The notes under the pieces: model-generated
Told to the model about the DNA's origin: nothing
What the model saw: only the letters and a program-made list of their open reading frames with translations
Databases searched by the model: none
Part shown: positions 9,501 through 16,739 of the stretch, in pieces
Layout: the number at the start of each line of letters is the position of its first letter
Position numbering within the stretch: position 1 is the first letter of the stretch
DNA from: Bin87 sp965204905
Lineage (GTDB): Bacteria > Chloroflexota > Dehalococcoidia > Lucifugimonadales > UBA3495
DNA length: 64,000 nt
NCBI GenBank assembly: GCA_965204905.1
Contig: OZ242042.1
Span: forward strand, 496,001 to 560,000
Direction of reading: 5' to 3'
Translations under genes and position numbers: made by a program

Positions 9501-9543
9501 CCAGGCGGCCTATCTTGCTGCCGTTGTCTTTGTTATTGAACAT
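6538..9543 (-). CDS. Secreted LRR + cadherin-like + FN3 surface protein
   Basis: The protein has about 1001 residues from ATG 9543. GGAGG sits 9 nt upstream, and an upstream GTG at 9564 would place this site inside the coding region. A signal segment (LAFRLSPLLFLAVALATMM) precedes the LRR region of about 90-540. Its repeats are of the plant-like type LSGSIPAELGNLSQL-x-x-LHLHKN. Next come three or four cadherin/Ig-like modules of ~90 residues (~560-895, with FSDADGDSLTVTANSS signatures). A final FN3 domain follows (NAPETGGAPDGYI, VRAQNEAGKGERV). No anchor is visible. An 11-nt run of C lies in codons ~22-25, just before the signal peptide. The cadherin/FN3 tail is closely related to the decayed gene at 44.5-45.7 kb. 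Confidence 0.85.
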   Translation of the reverse strand: MFNNKDNGSKIGRLVRAAMSVPPPPYKRPNLAFRLSPLLFLAVALATMMALADGKPTRVTAEEWSSSTDRAALVALYNATDGSNWRDCAWGNCQKPANWLSDKPIGEWSGVSTDANGRVRSLDLRLHRLRGELPAELGNLSELGYLVLNSNGLSGSIPPELGNLSKLWWLDLGNNALSGSIPAELGNLSQLGTLHLHKNQLSGSIPAELGNLSQLGTLHLHKNQLSGSIPAELGNLSQLGTLHLHQNQLSGSIPAELGNLSQLTTLDLHHNQLSGSIPAELGSLSQLESLYLGGRYTATRRPGYIIPSEAPSARNQLSGLIPAELGNLSNLEILHLGRNQLSGPIPAELGNLSNLEQLYLYENQLSGSIPAELGNLSNLEYLYLGDNRLSGSIPAKLGNLSKLKTLFLGDDELFDTNWKYRTHNANELSGSIPAELGNLSNLEYLHLRHNKLKGAIPAELGNLSKLEWLYASYNELTGSVPDEVRNLPSLTFLTFHRNRLNDFSDQAPVVSTPIGDVTIVNESRRADISVSEVFSDADNDGLYFNFSSSDEAVVTVSGPTDGSRLTMDPQGRGTATVTVTAYDRHVTVNRQGVEAHGVESDTFTVTVKSAPVVASAIADVTELAVDATHEISLSSVFSDADGDSLTVTANSSNDAVATVAVAADYSGLTLTGKVVGTAAITVTAQDADGNTVSDAFDVTVIKVNNAPTVASAISDATIVNQSGTSQVSLSDVFADADEDSLTITATSSNEKTATVSVSADYSTLTATAKDRGTATITVTAADGNGGSVKDSFTITVKAAPVVAAAISDVSELEVDATHEISLSGVFNDADGDSLTVTANSSNDAVATVSVGADYSGLTLTGKGAGTATITATARDSDGNSISDAFDVTVPAAQQQAVELPGPVVSLKVIASGENSVIVRWNAPETGGAPDGYIAHLKPENGERGSGKTKRPKAKKTQVKFNNLQSGQTYQVWVRAQNEAGKGERVHASITLPESGEGQTDQ
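9470..9480 (-). repeat. Homopolymer tract (11 C on the coding strand)
   Basis: Eleven consecutive G on the plus strand encode the PPPP at codons ~22-25 of the LRR gene, upstream of its signal-peptide core. Tracts of this length are prone to slippage, and a one-base change would abolish the full-length product. Confidence 0.7.
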
Positions 9544-9705
9544 GTTACGCTGCCTCCTTATCACGTTCCATCGGTCCGAGGGGCACCTACGCGGCGGCTT
9601 GATCCTGCAGCGTCGGAACGGTCTTTTCGATTGATGTACCTAGCAGCACCGACAAGCTTTGAGCCGTGTGGACGGCAAACCGGGCATAAAAACCGGCAGG
9701 ATTAT
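9544..9705 (-). promoter_or_regulatory. Leader of LRR gene
   Basis: This is the 5' region between the motif at 9706-9721 and the LRR start. On the minus strand it contains GCCGT-CCAC-ACGGC, a perfect hairpin. The segment with CTTATT/TTTTAT and CGGTTTGCC is clearly similar to the sequence at about 44395-44446, which has no intact gene behind it. Confidence 0.45.
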
Positions 9706-9721
9706 ACACTATTATCCGTGT
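9706..9721 (-). promoter_or_regulatory. ACAC-N8-GTGT motif with TATAAT (site A)
   Basis: On the minus strand: ACAC GGATAATA GTGT, followed at once by ATAAT. This gives a TTGTAT...TATAAT promoter pair with 16-bp spacing that spans the motif. It lies 163 nt upstream of the LRR start. Related sites are at 10051, 12714, 44447 and 63872. Confidence 0.5.
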
Positions 9722-9825
9722 GATACAAGCGGCAAGTAAGGTAAATTTATGTGTGTCTTACTGTATAAATCCCACTGGCCTAGTTCATTGCCAGGGCGCG
9801 GGACGATTTTTCGGCAAGCTGCGGC

Positions 9826-9990
9826 GCGGTGCCCGCCGGAAGGAAAAGGAAGAGACCTTCGCGGTTGTCGTCGCCGTCTTACGATTATTCGTGCGCCCTG
9901 GCCCAAGACGGTCGGGCGTACTGTTGGGGAAGGTGGGTATTGGCTGCGGCCTGCGGGCCTACGGCAAGGGTTATGGCCTTGATTACGTAG
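9826..9990 (+). pseudogene. Decayed RCC1-repeat fragment
   Basis: One frame reads YDYSCALAQDGRAYCWG, a textbook repeat of the type in the 3786-6395 gene. Neighbouring frames contain PPEGK before it and GCGLRAYGK after it. Reassembling a repeat needs at least two frameshifts and there is no start codon with a ribosome site, so this is debris of a third RCC1 gene. Confidence 0.55.
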
Positions 9991-10050
9991 CTCCCAGAAC
10001 TCAATTGTACAATGGATCACACAAAAAAGGGTCTTGGAATACGGATTAAT

Positions 10051-10066
10051 CTACTGATTATCGTGT
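10051..10066 (+). promoter_or_regulatory. CTAC-N8-GTGT motif (site C)
   Basis: CTAC TGATTATC GTGT followed by AGGCTATCT, 165 nt upstream of the LppX-like lipoprotein start. It matches the site before the double-SBP gene closely in the central GATTAT and the AGG-x-TAT that follows. Confidence 0.45.
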
Positions 10067-10230
10067 AGGCTATCTTCACTTCTCTTGACCGGCAGATCGG
10101 TGCCACCGGGCAGGGACGGAGCCGGGCCCCAGTTCTGGTTGACGCCGAATACCAAGCGCTCAAATCCATGCTTCCCTTTGCTACATTTCCAACACCCTGC
10201 TAACGCTGTGTCAGCCGAAGGAAAATTCCC

Positions 10231-11172
10231 TTGAGAAAATACACGCTAATCCCCATTCTGCTTATCCTGATCGCAGGCTCGTTAGCTTGCGCGCTCAGCC
10301 AGGTAGAACCCCCACAGGCTGACGACGCCTCTGTCCTCCTCACCTTGCCGCCCCCACACGCCACCTCCACGCTCGCCCCCACGGAGTCCCAGCCCACAAA
10401 GGCCATATCCAACATAGCCCCCCCAACGCCCGCGTCAGGCGCCGTCGTCGAGTTCAATACTCCCCTTCCGACACCGACGGCCACCGCCGCTCCTCGCCCC
10501 TCGCTGACGCCGACTTCCGTTCCAGAACCTTCACTGACTCCCACCGCCGACCACGTTTCCGCAGCTCCGAAGGACGAGGCGAGAGCCGACGACTTCCTCG
10601 AGAACTTCGTCAGCATCTCGTACGAAGCTTCCTTCGACATGCCCAGTGAGTTCACTGAGCGTGGATACCCGGTCGCGGCCACCGTCAACGGATGGCTAAC
10701 AATGGGAACGACAGAGGATCCCACATCGCAGTTCTTCATGAAAATAGACATGACCAAACCCATCAAACGCTCCATCGAAGTCGTCAGCCGCCCCAACACC
10801 CTCAGCATGTATCTCCACGACCTCGATGCGAACAGATGGTACTTCCTCCCCGAGAACTCTGCCGAGGTCGATACCGGACCGGTCGAGGACATCAGCCACG
10901 TTTCATTCTTCGGTATGCTGTTCTCCACGTGGCCACGCGACGATGCGCAGCAAACCCCCGACGGATACATCCGCAAGATTGAAGACACCCACATCGGAAC
11001 CGTGTCCATCACCTACGACCAGGAGTACACCATTGAAACCTTGATCGCAGCTGACCCCGACGGCAAACAGCTCCTTCGAGCACGCTACTTCGCCCTCAAC
11101 CAGATCCACGATCTAGTTCCCTACGAACCGGTGGAAGAGCTACTCCCCGACACTTATTGGCAGTCCCAATAG
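10231..11172 (+). CDS. LppX/LprAFG-like lipoprotein
   Basis: The protein has 313 residues. The start is TTG 10231 with AAGGA 9 nt upstream, and no in-frame ATG fits the signal peptide. The N-terminus is a lipoprotein signal (LIPILLILIAGSLAC, lipidated Cys ~20). A long Pro/Thr/Ala linker (to ~residue 110) then spans the wall or periplasm. The C-terminal ~200 residues look like the LppX_LprAFG fold: VSISYEASFD, VNGWLTMG, RSIEVVSRPNTLSMYL, and a typical KIEDTHIGT...YTIETLIAAD end. In mycobacteria and Chloroflexota these are lipid-binding lipoproteins; the ligand here is unknown. The motif at 10051 lies upstream and there is no operon partner. Confidence 0.75.
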   Translation: MRKYTLIPILLILIAGSLACALSQVEPPQADDASVLLTLPPPHATSTLAPTESQPTKAISNIAPPTPASGAVVEFNTPLPTPTATAAPRPSLTPTSVPEPSLTPTADHVSAAPKDEARADDFLENFVSISYEASFDMPSEFTERGYPVAATVNGWLTMGTTEDPTSQFFMKIDMTKPIKRSIEVVSRPNTLSMYLHDLDANRWYFLPENSAEVDTGPVEDISHVSFFGMLFSTWPRDDAQQTPDGYIRKIEDTHIGTVSITYDQEYTIETLIAADPDGKQLLRARYFALNQIHDLVPYEPVEELLPDTYWQSQ

Positions 11173-11319
11173 CGCATATCCGCAGCAGAAAAACCGCCCA
11201 AGACCCTGCAAACACTGGGAACTTCCAACCGGCCCTGCCGTGTGAGGCGCAGCCGAAGCAACTGAAACGCGATTAGCCAACCGCAGCCGCTGATATAATC
11301 ATCAAACGAGGTTACCAGC

Positions 11320-12057
11320 ATGAGCACCGCAATGAGCCCAGCAGAACGCGCCCGTTTCCTTCTAGCTCTGCGCGACGATCCTGACTTCCGCGACGAGGTT
11401 CGCAACCTGTTGCTGGGCGACGAACTTTTGCAGCTCCCCGAACGCTTCGCCCAATTCGCCGCCTACGTAAACGACTTCATCGAGGCACAGAAGCAGTTCA
11501 ACGAGGACCAAAAGCAGTTCAACGAGGAACAGAAAGCGTTCAACGCCAGGGTCGAAGATTTCATAACGGACCAAAAGCAGTTCAACGAGGAACAGAGGGG
11601 GATCAACCGGCGCGTCCAAAGGGACCTCGGCATCCTCAAGGGCAACGCCGCCCGCCGCCTGCTCCAGCTCCACCACGACACCATACTCGAAATCTTCCAA
11701 CTGGATTTTGTCCGCACCCTGGGGCGAGACGACCTGTCCCGCATGGTGCGCAACTCCGGCATCGCCACCCAGATCGAATTCGGTCAACGGCGCAGTTTTT
11801 ACGCCGCCGACCTGGTGCTCGAAGGCACCGACGCCGACGGCATCACCCACTACGTAGCCGCCGAGGGATCGTTCACCGCCGACCACCGCGACACCGACCG
11901 AGCCAAGCGAAACGCCGAGTTTCTCGCCAGATTCACCGGATGTGCCGCACACCCCATGGTGGCCAGCGTGTCCAACGACCACGAGGTACAGGAACTGGTG
12001 GACGCCGGCGCCATCGGCTGGTTCCAGTTGGACCCAAGGGAACTCGAAGCCGACTAG
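11320..12057 (+). CDS. Coiled-coil protein with PD-(D/E)XK-like domain
   Basis: The protein has 245 residues. Residues ~50-105 form a heptad-like coiled coil in which an FNEDQKQ-type unit is repeated four or five times. The C-terminal ~130 residues resemble DUF3782-like nuclease-fold proteins: IEFGQRRSFYAADLVLEG, HYVAAEGSF, then DTDRAKRNAEFLARFTG and a C-terminal VSNDHEVQELVDAGAI. The Asp of ADLVL and the Glu of AAEGSF fit the acidic pair of the PD-(D/E)XK fold, but the usual Lys after the Glu is replaced (EGS), so catalytic activity is uncertain. It is cytoplasmic and stands alone. Function is unknown. Confidence 0.7.
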   Translation: MSTAMSPAERARFLLALRDDPDFRDEVRNLLLGDELLQLPERFAQFAAYVNDFIEAQKQFNEDQKQFNEEQKAFNARVEDFITDQKQFNEEQRGINRRVQRDLGILKGNAARRLLQLHHDTILEIFQLDFVRTLGRDDLSRMVRNSGIATQIEFGQRRSFYAADLVLEGTDADGITHYVAAEGSFTADHRDTDRAKRNAEFLARFTGCAAHPMVASVSNDHEVQELVDAGAIGWFQLDPRELEAD

Positions 12058-12517
12058 CGGCCTTTTCAGCAGCGCTCTGCCATATCGAACGCTGAACAAA
12101 TCCCTCCCCAGCGGGTCGGGGACAAACATGCCGAAACCGACCGTCTCAACCGGGCCGGTTTCCTCGCTACCGCCATGTTGCGCGAGTACACGGTTTTACT
12201 GCTGATCAGGCTGGCCGCCACTTGGGCAATCGGGCGGCGGCTGAGATGCTTCCCATCATACGCCCATTGAAGCAGATGCCCAATCTCCCCGTCCGCCCCG
12301 TGCTGGTCACCCAATGTGGGGGGCTGGCCATATCGTCCCTGGCCTGCTCCATCCGTTCCTGCTCCAACACCCGCTGCTTCCGAGGGTGGGTCTGCACTCG
12401 GTGGCCGGCAGTTCCATCGACTCGCCCGCCATTGCAACCAAGCGTTGGCAGTATCCGATGTTGAGGTCTCTCACGGCATGGGGCGCCGCCGGTTCGCCCT
12501 GGGTGGGTTTCGGTCCC
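12058..12517. other. Gene-less stretch, degenerate
   Basis: No intact frame is recognised. Several minus-strand fragments in different frames suggest the body of a decayed gene, continuous with the scrap at 12518-12603, but I cannot name it. Confidence 0.35.
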
Positions 12518-12603
12518 TCGCGCAACACCACGTCAAAGTCCATGTTCTCGTTGACACGCAGGCTGGCTTCGCTCAGCCGGGGCAGAAGCTCCCGGTGCGC
12601 CTC
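12518..12603 (-). pseudogene. Scrap resembling GAF-linker of a sensor histidine kinase
   Basis: On the minus strand one frame reads LPRLSEASLRVNENMDFDVV. This closely matches the linker that precedes GAF domains in many bacterial sensor kinases (LSEASLRINESLDFD type). What follows does not continue as a GAF domain, so only a short remnant survives. The assignment rests on this phrase alone. Confidence 0.35.
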
Positions 12604-13091
12604 GACCTACCTGTTCGCCCACTCGATCCCCACCTTACGGCACGGCCATGTAGCTCTTCAGGCGGAATTACACATCTAACGACATAGGAGATGTACTAGC
12701 AAATACACAAATCATACAGATTATGGTGTAGGGTATATCTGGAATTTTATGGCGATGCCGGCGTAGGACGTCGAGTCAGCGCATCAGAGGAAGGACGGTG
12801 GCACTGGCTCAGGTCATGTTCGATACAACTGGTCAGGAAGTCAGAACGCCGTTGCAATGTGACTCACGCGCTTCGCCACAACGCAACGAAGGACCAGGGC
12901 AGAACATGTGGACTCAACCCCTTCAGTCCCAATACCCCCGGAAGGAGAAACCCAATGAGCCACGGCCTCTGCGCCGAGCGCGTAAATTTCCACCTTGCGG
13001 GCTGAACGCTAACACGTCCAAGCACTTGCCGGTCTGTTCCGGCGGGTAATAGAACACTCCTCGCCCAATGTCACCGTCCACAGGAGGACTC
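12604..13091 (+). promoter_or_regulatory. Upstream region of double-SBP gene, motif site D
   Basis: The region holds ATAC AGATTATG GTGT at 12714-12729 followed by AGGGTATAT, the fourth member of the surface-gene motif family. From there to the start codon at 13092 is a leader of about 360 nt without a recognisable gene. Confidence 0.4.
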
Positions 13092-15488
13092 ATGCGCATT
13101 CTGTCAAATAAATGGATTGCTCCGCTTGCGGTTGCGACGCTTTTCGCCCTCGTTTTCGTCGCCTGCGGCGGCAACGGTGACGCTCCTCCCGTTGCTCCGC
13201 CAAAGCCCACCACCGCCATGGCTGAGCAACCGACGGCAGCTACTGATTCGCAGTCCACCGCGGAGATGACGGCTGCCGACGAACCCTTTCGCGTTGGCGT
13301 GATGGAATCCCTCACCGGTCCGGGCGAGACCTACGGCAACGTCTCCGTCCAAGCCAAGCAGATGGCCGTGGACGAAATCAACGACGCCGGCGGCGTCAAC
13401 GGACGGATGCTGGAACTCATCATCGAGGATTCGAAGTGCGCCGCCCAAGACGCCATCACCGCCTACAACAAGCTCACCGACGTTGACGGCGTCAAGATCA
13501 TCCTCGGAACCTCCTGTAGCGGCGCGATGCTCGGCGCTGCGCCCCTGGCCGAGGCCGACGGCGTGGTCCTCTTCTCCGGTCTGGCCACCAATCCCGACAT
13601 CGCCCACGCCGGTGACTACATCTTCCGCACGGCCATGAGCGATCAGCAGCGCGGCCTTGAAACCGGCAACGTGATGTGGGCCGACGGCGTGCGCACGCTG
13701 GCGACCATTACCGAGCTCACCGACTACGCCGAGGGCATTCGTCGGACCTCCGTCGAGCAGTTCCTGAAGCTGGGCGGGACCGTGGTGGCCGAGGAGCGGT
13801 ACGCCTCGGACATCACCGACTTCCGTACGTATCTCACCAAGCTGGTGAACGCCGACGCCGACGCCATTCACCTGGCCGCGCAGTCGGAATTCACCGGCGG
13901 GACGATCATCAAGCAACTGAGAGAGCTGGGTTACGACGGTCCCATCTACACCGAGGACGTGGGTGCCGGAACGACGGCGCTGGAGATCGCCGGCGAGGCC
14001 GCCACGGGCGTGAAGGCCATCCTGGCCGACATTGACCCGTCCAACCAGAAGGGGCAGCAGGTGCTGCAAAACTTCCGGGACCGCTATGACTATCTGACGC
14101 TTTCGTGGTACGTGGGCTCGGCATACGACGACACCTACATCACCGCGGAGTGTCTGCGGCAAACCGACGACGACCAGGACGCCGATGCGTTCCGGGACTG
14201 CCTCTACGACATCACATGGAACGGCGCCATAGGCGACAACTACAGCTTCGACTCCAACGGAGAGGTGGTCGGCCTGGCCAACGTGGTTGTCGAGATCCTG
14301 CCGGTAGCCGAGCGGACGGATGTCAACAACGGCTACCGGGTCCTGGGCCCCGCCGGCAGCGATGCCGCCGTCTCCGCCGTGCTCGCGCCCGCCGCGCAGG
14401 AACCCTTCCGCATCGGCGCCATGGACGCCCTCACCGGCGTGGGCGAGTCCTACGGCAATCCCATCCTCAACGCCAAGCTCCTCGCCGTCGAGGAAATCAA
14501 CGCCGCCGGCGGCGTCAATGGGCGAATGCTCGAACTCATCCCCGAGGACTCGAAATGCGCAGCCCAGGACGCCATCACCGCCTACAACAAGCTCACCGAC
14601 GTGGACGGAGTGAAGATCATCCTGGGCACCACCTGCAGCGGAGCCATGCTGGGCGCGGCCCCATTGGCCGAAAGGGAGGGCGTGATCATGCTCTCAGCGT
14701 CCGCCACCAGCCCCGACATCGCTGGCGCCGGCGACTACATCTTCCGCACCGCCATCAACGATCTTCAATTGGGGCGGGACACCGGAAACACGCTGATCGC
14801 CGACGGCATCCACCACCTGGCGACAATCACCGAATCCACCGATTACGCCGAAGGCGCGCGTCGCACCACGGTGGCCCAGTTCGAGGAACTGGGCGGCGAG
14901 GTCGTTGCGGCGGAAAGCTACGCCTCCGACATCACCGACTTCCGCACCCAGTTGACCAAGCTGATCAACGCCGAGCCGGACGCCATCTTCCTGGCCGCCC
15001 AGGGCGAATTCTCAGGCGGAACCATCATCAAGCAGGCGCGCGACCTGGGGTTTGAAGGCCCGCTCTACTCCGAGGTGGTGCCCACTCAACCCGAGGCGCT
15101 GGGCATCGCCGGCGCCGCCGCCACCGGCCTGAAGGCCATCGTGCCCAACCCGGATCTCCAGACGCAGACCGGCAAAGACTTCCTGGCGAACTACGAAGCG
15201 CGCTTCGGCACGGTTGCCACGCTGCCTTGGTTCCAGGGATCGGCCTACGACGATGTTTACATCACCGCCGAGTGTCTGAGCCGCACCGGAGACGACCAGG
15301 ATTCCGACGGGTTCCGTGATTGCCTCTACGACCTGACGTGGAGCGGCGCCATCGGCGATGGTTACACCTTCGACTCCAACGGGGATGTCGCCGGTCTTTC
15401 CAACGTGGTTATCGAGGTCCTGCCCGCCGACCAGCGTAACGATGGCAACCAGGGCCACCGCATCCTTGGGCCTGCTCCAACACCCTAG
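13092..15488 (+). CDS. Lipoprotein with two tandem LivJ-type substrate-binding domains
   Basis: The protein has 798 residues. The start is ATG 13092 with AGGAGG 4 nt upstream. A lipobox (LFALVFVAC) gives a membrane-anchored lipoprotein, followed by a short Pro/Thr linker. Two complete Peripla_BP_6 domains follow (~65-410 and ~430-795), each starting PFR-x-G-x-M-x-x-LTG and sharing stretches such as AAQDAITAYNKLTDVDGVK. These proteins normally capture branched-chain amino acids or amides for ABC transporters as single domains of ~380 residues. Fusion of two copies is unusual. No permease or ATPase gene is nearby, so it either serves a distant transporter or acts as a sensor or scavenger. Confidence 0.85.
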   Translation: MRILSNKWIAPLAVATLFALVFVACGGNGDAPPVAPPKPTTAMAEQPTAATDSQSTAEMTAADEPFRVGVMESLTGPGETYGNVSVQAKQMAVDEINDAGGVNGRMLELIIEDSKCAAQDAITAYNKLTDVDGVKIILGTSCSGAMLGAAPLAEADGVVLFSGLATNPDIAHAGDYIFRTAMSDQQRGLETGNVMWADGVRTLATITELTDYAEGIRRTSVEQFLKLGGTVVAEERYASDITDFRTYLTKLVNADADAIHLAAQSEFTGGTIIKQLRELGYDGPIYTEDVGAGTTALEIAGEAATGVKAILADIDPSNQKGQQVLQNFRDRYDYLTLSWYVGSAYDDTYITAECLRQTDDDQDADAFRDCLYDITWNGAIGDNYSFDSNGEVVGLANVVVEILPVAERTDVNNGYRVLGPAGSDAAVSAVLAPAAQEPFRIGAMDALTGVGESYGNPILNAKLLAVEEINAAGGVNGRMLELIPEDSKCAAQDAITAYNKLTDVDGVKIILGTTCSGAMLGAAPLAEREGVIMLSASATSPDIAGAGDYIFRTAINDLQLGRDTGNTLIADGIHHLATITESTDYAEGARRTTVAQFEELGGEVVAAESYASDITDFRTQLTKLINAEPDAIFLAAQGEFSGGTIIKQARDLGFEGPLYSEVVPTQPEALGIAGAAATGLKAIVPNPDLQTQTGKDFLANYEARFGTVATLPWFQGSAYDDVYITAECLSRTGDDQDSDGFRDCLYDLTWSGAIGDGYTFDSNGDVAGLSNVVIEVLPADQRNDGNQGHRILGPAPTP

Positions 15489-15547
15489 GGACGGTTCGTA
15501 CGCTGGGTGCGACTTGGAAAACATCGTGCTACTTCACTTCTAGCACC

Positions 15548-16026
15548 AAGTCCCTATCCTAATAACCCAGCGGATCGGAGAGCGATGAGGGCGCAGGCGA
15601 AATGCAGAAAGGCGATGTACTTCTCGGGGGACTTGTCCCAGCGAACCAGGATGCGCCGGAAACGGTTTAGCCAACTATGCGTGCGTTCCGCCACCCAGCG
15701 TCGTGCTTTGAAACCGGCCTCCTGCTTGATGGCCCTGGCCTCCTCGCCGCGACTGCGAATGTGGGCGGTGAAGCCGACCTCGTCCAGGGTGCTGCCCACC
15801 TCGGCAAAGTCGTAGGCTTTGTCCAGGCACATCCCCAGGGGGTGTTCGGAGCCGGGTGTGGGTGGGGACACTGCCACGCTTTCCACCGTAATTCGCACCA
15901 GCTTCATGTCGTGGTGGTTGGCTCCGTCCACCGCCAGGCCCGCTGGGATGCCCTGGGCTTTGGTCAACAGGCTGCCGCTGACGCCCCGCTTACTCGGTCG
16001 GTGGGGTTGGGGCCGGATTTTCCCCT
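15548..16026 (-). mobile_element. IS5-family element, 3' half
   Basis: The left boundary carries CCTATCCTAATAA (about 15553), the same terminal repeat as the half-element at 371-387 but in opposite orientation. The right side is cut near 16026, where a different element begins. Confidence 0.7.
15554..16025 (-). pseudogene. IS5-type transposase C-terminal part
   Basis: The frame from about 16018 down to the stop at 15554 encodes the C-terminal half of an IS5/IS427 transposase: SKRGVSGSLLTKAQGIPAG, ANHHDMKL, then LDKAYDF and WVAERTHSWLNRFRRILVRW with the catalytic Glu (ER-T-x-x-W). A TAG lies in frame just upstream, so translation cannot come from a complete gene. The N-terminal half of the same element type is at the window start, 15 kb away. 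The simplest view is two copies that each lost one half. Confidence 0.75.
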
Positions 16027-16052
16027 ACCTAGGGCGTGTTGACAAATAAAAA

Positions 16053-16075
16053 AGCGCTGTTCAATTGGACAGCGC
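16053..16075. repeat. Hairpin upstream of tnpB
   Basis: GCGCTGT pairs perfectly with ACAGCGC across a short loop, 38 nt before the tnpB start. Subterminal hairpins of this kind mark the left end of IS200/IS605 elements. Confidence 0.4.
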
Positions 16076-16112
16076 GGCCACATGATTTCTCCATCCAGTG
16101 TAGCATCAACTC

Positions 16113-16739
16113 ATGGCCATCCGCACTCTGAAATTCCCCTTGCGCTACGACCCCGCCAACAGCCGGGCCATCGGCTACCACGCCACCCAGCAGAACGCCG
16201 CCTACAACCACGCTGTTGACGTGCTCAACCGTGAGCCGGAATTGCCCAAACGCAGCGGGCGTAACCACCCCGACGCCATGAACAAGCGCATCACCGCCTG
16301 GCGGCAGGCCAACCGGCAAAAGGCCGATGCGCCTTATTACATCCACCAGCAGGGCGCAGAGGAAGCCTGGGAGGCCAACCAGCGACTGCGCGACTCCCGC
16401 GAGGCACGACTCCAGCGCGTCGCCGATGCCATCGCCAACGATGAGGAACCCAAGCACCGCGACGTGCGTCCCCACCGCCGAACCCGGGCGCACCGTTCCC
16501 GCAAACAACGTCCCCGCGGCCTGACCGTCACCGACCGCCGGTTGTTCGAAGTCAGCGACGACGGGCAGACCCTCACCAGCCGCCAGTGCAACTTCTCCGT
16601 CAGGCTCCGCGGTACTCACACGCTGCAATTCCTGGACATCCGCTCCATTCAATTGGTGCCGGTCAAGGACTACCGACCACGCACACCGCTGCACCGCCGG
16701 CACTATTGCCTGCACGTCCAAGTCGCCGTGCCAGGGTAG
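16113..16739 (+). pseudogene. tnpB: IS605 OrfB/TnpB N-terminal half, interrupted by IS256-type element
   Basis: The frame begins at ATG 16113 with the typical opening MAIRTLKFPLRYDP and an Asn/Ala-rich helix (TQQNAAYNHAVDVLN). It runs 208 residues to HYCLHVQVAVP, after which the frame runs into the end of the neighbouring IS256-type element and stops. TnpB proteins are usually ~370-450 residues. The RuvC catalytic acids and the zinc finger lie in the missing C-terminal part, and I find no continuation on the far side of the IS, so this copy is dead. Intact TnpB is an RNA-guided nuclease. Confidence 0.7.

Noticed and set aside
16051..16080. The hairpin before tnpB as a terminator of the upstream IS5 fragment.
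   Set aside because: Its place and form fit the left end of an IS605-type element better, and no active transcript is expected there.
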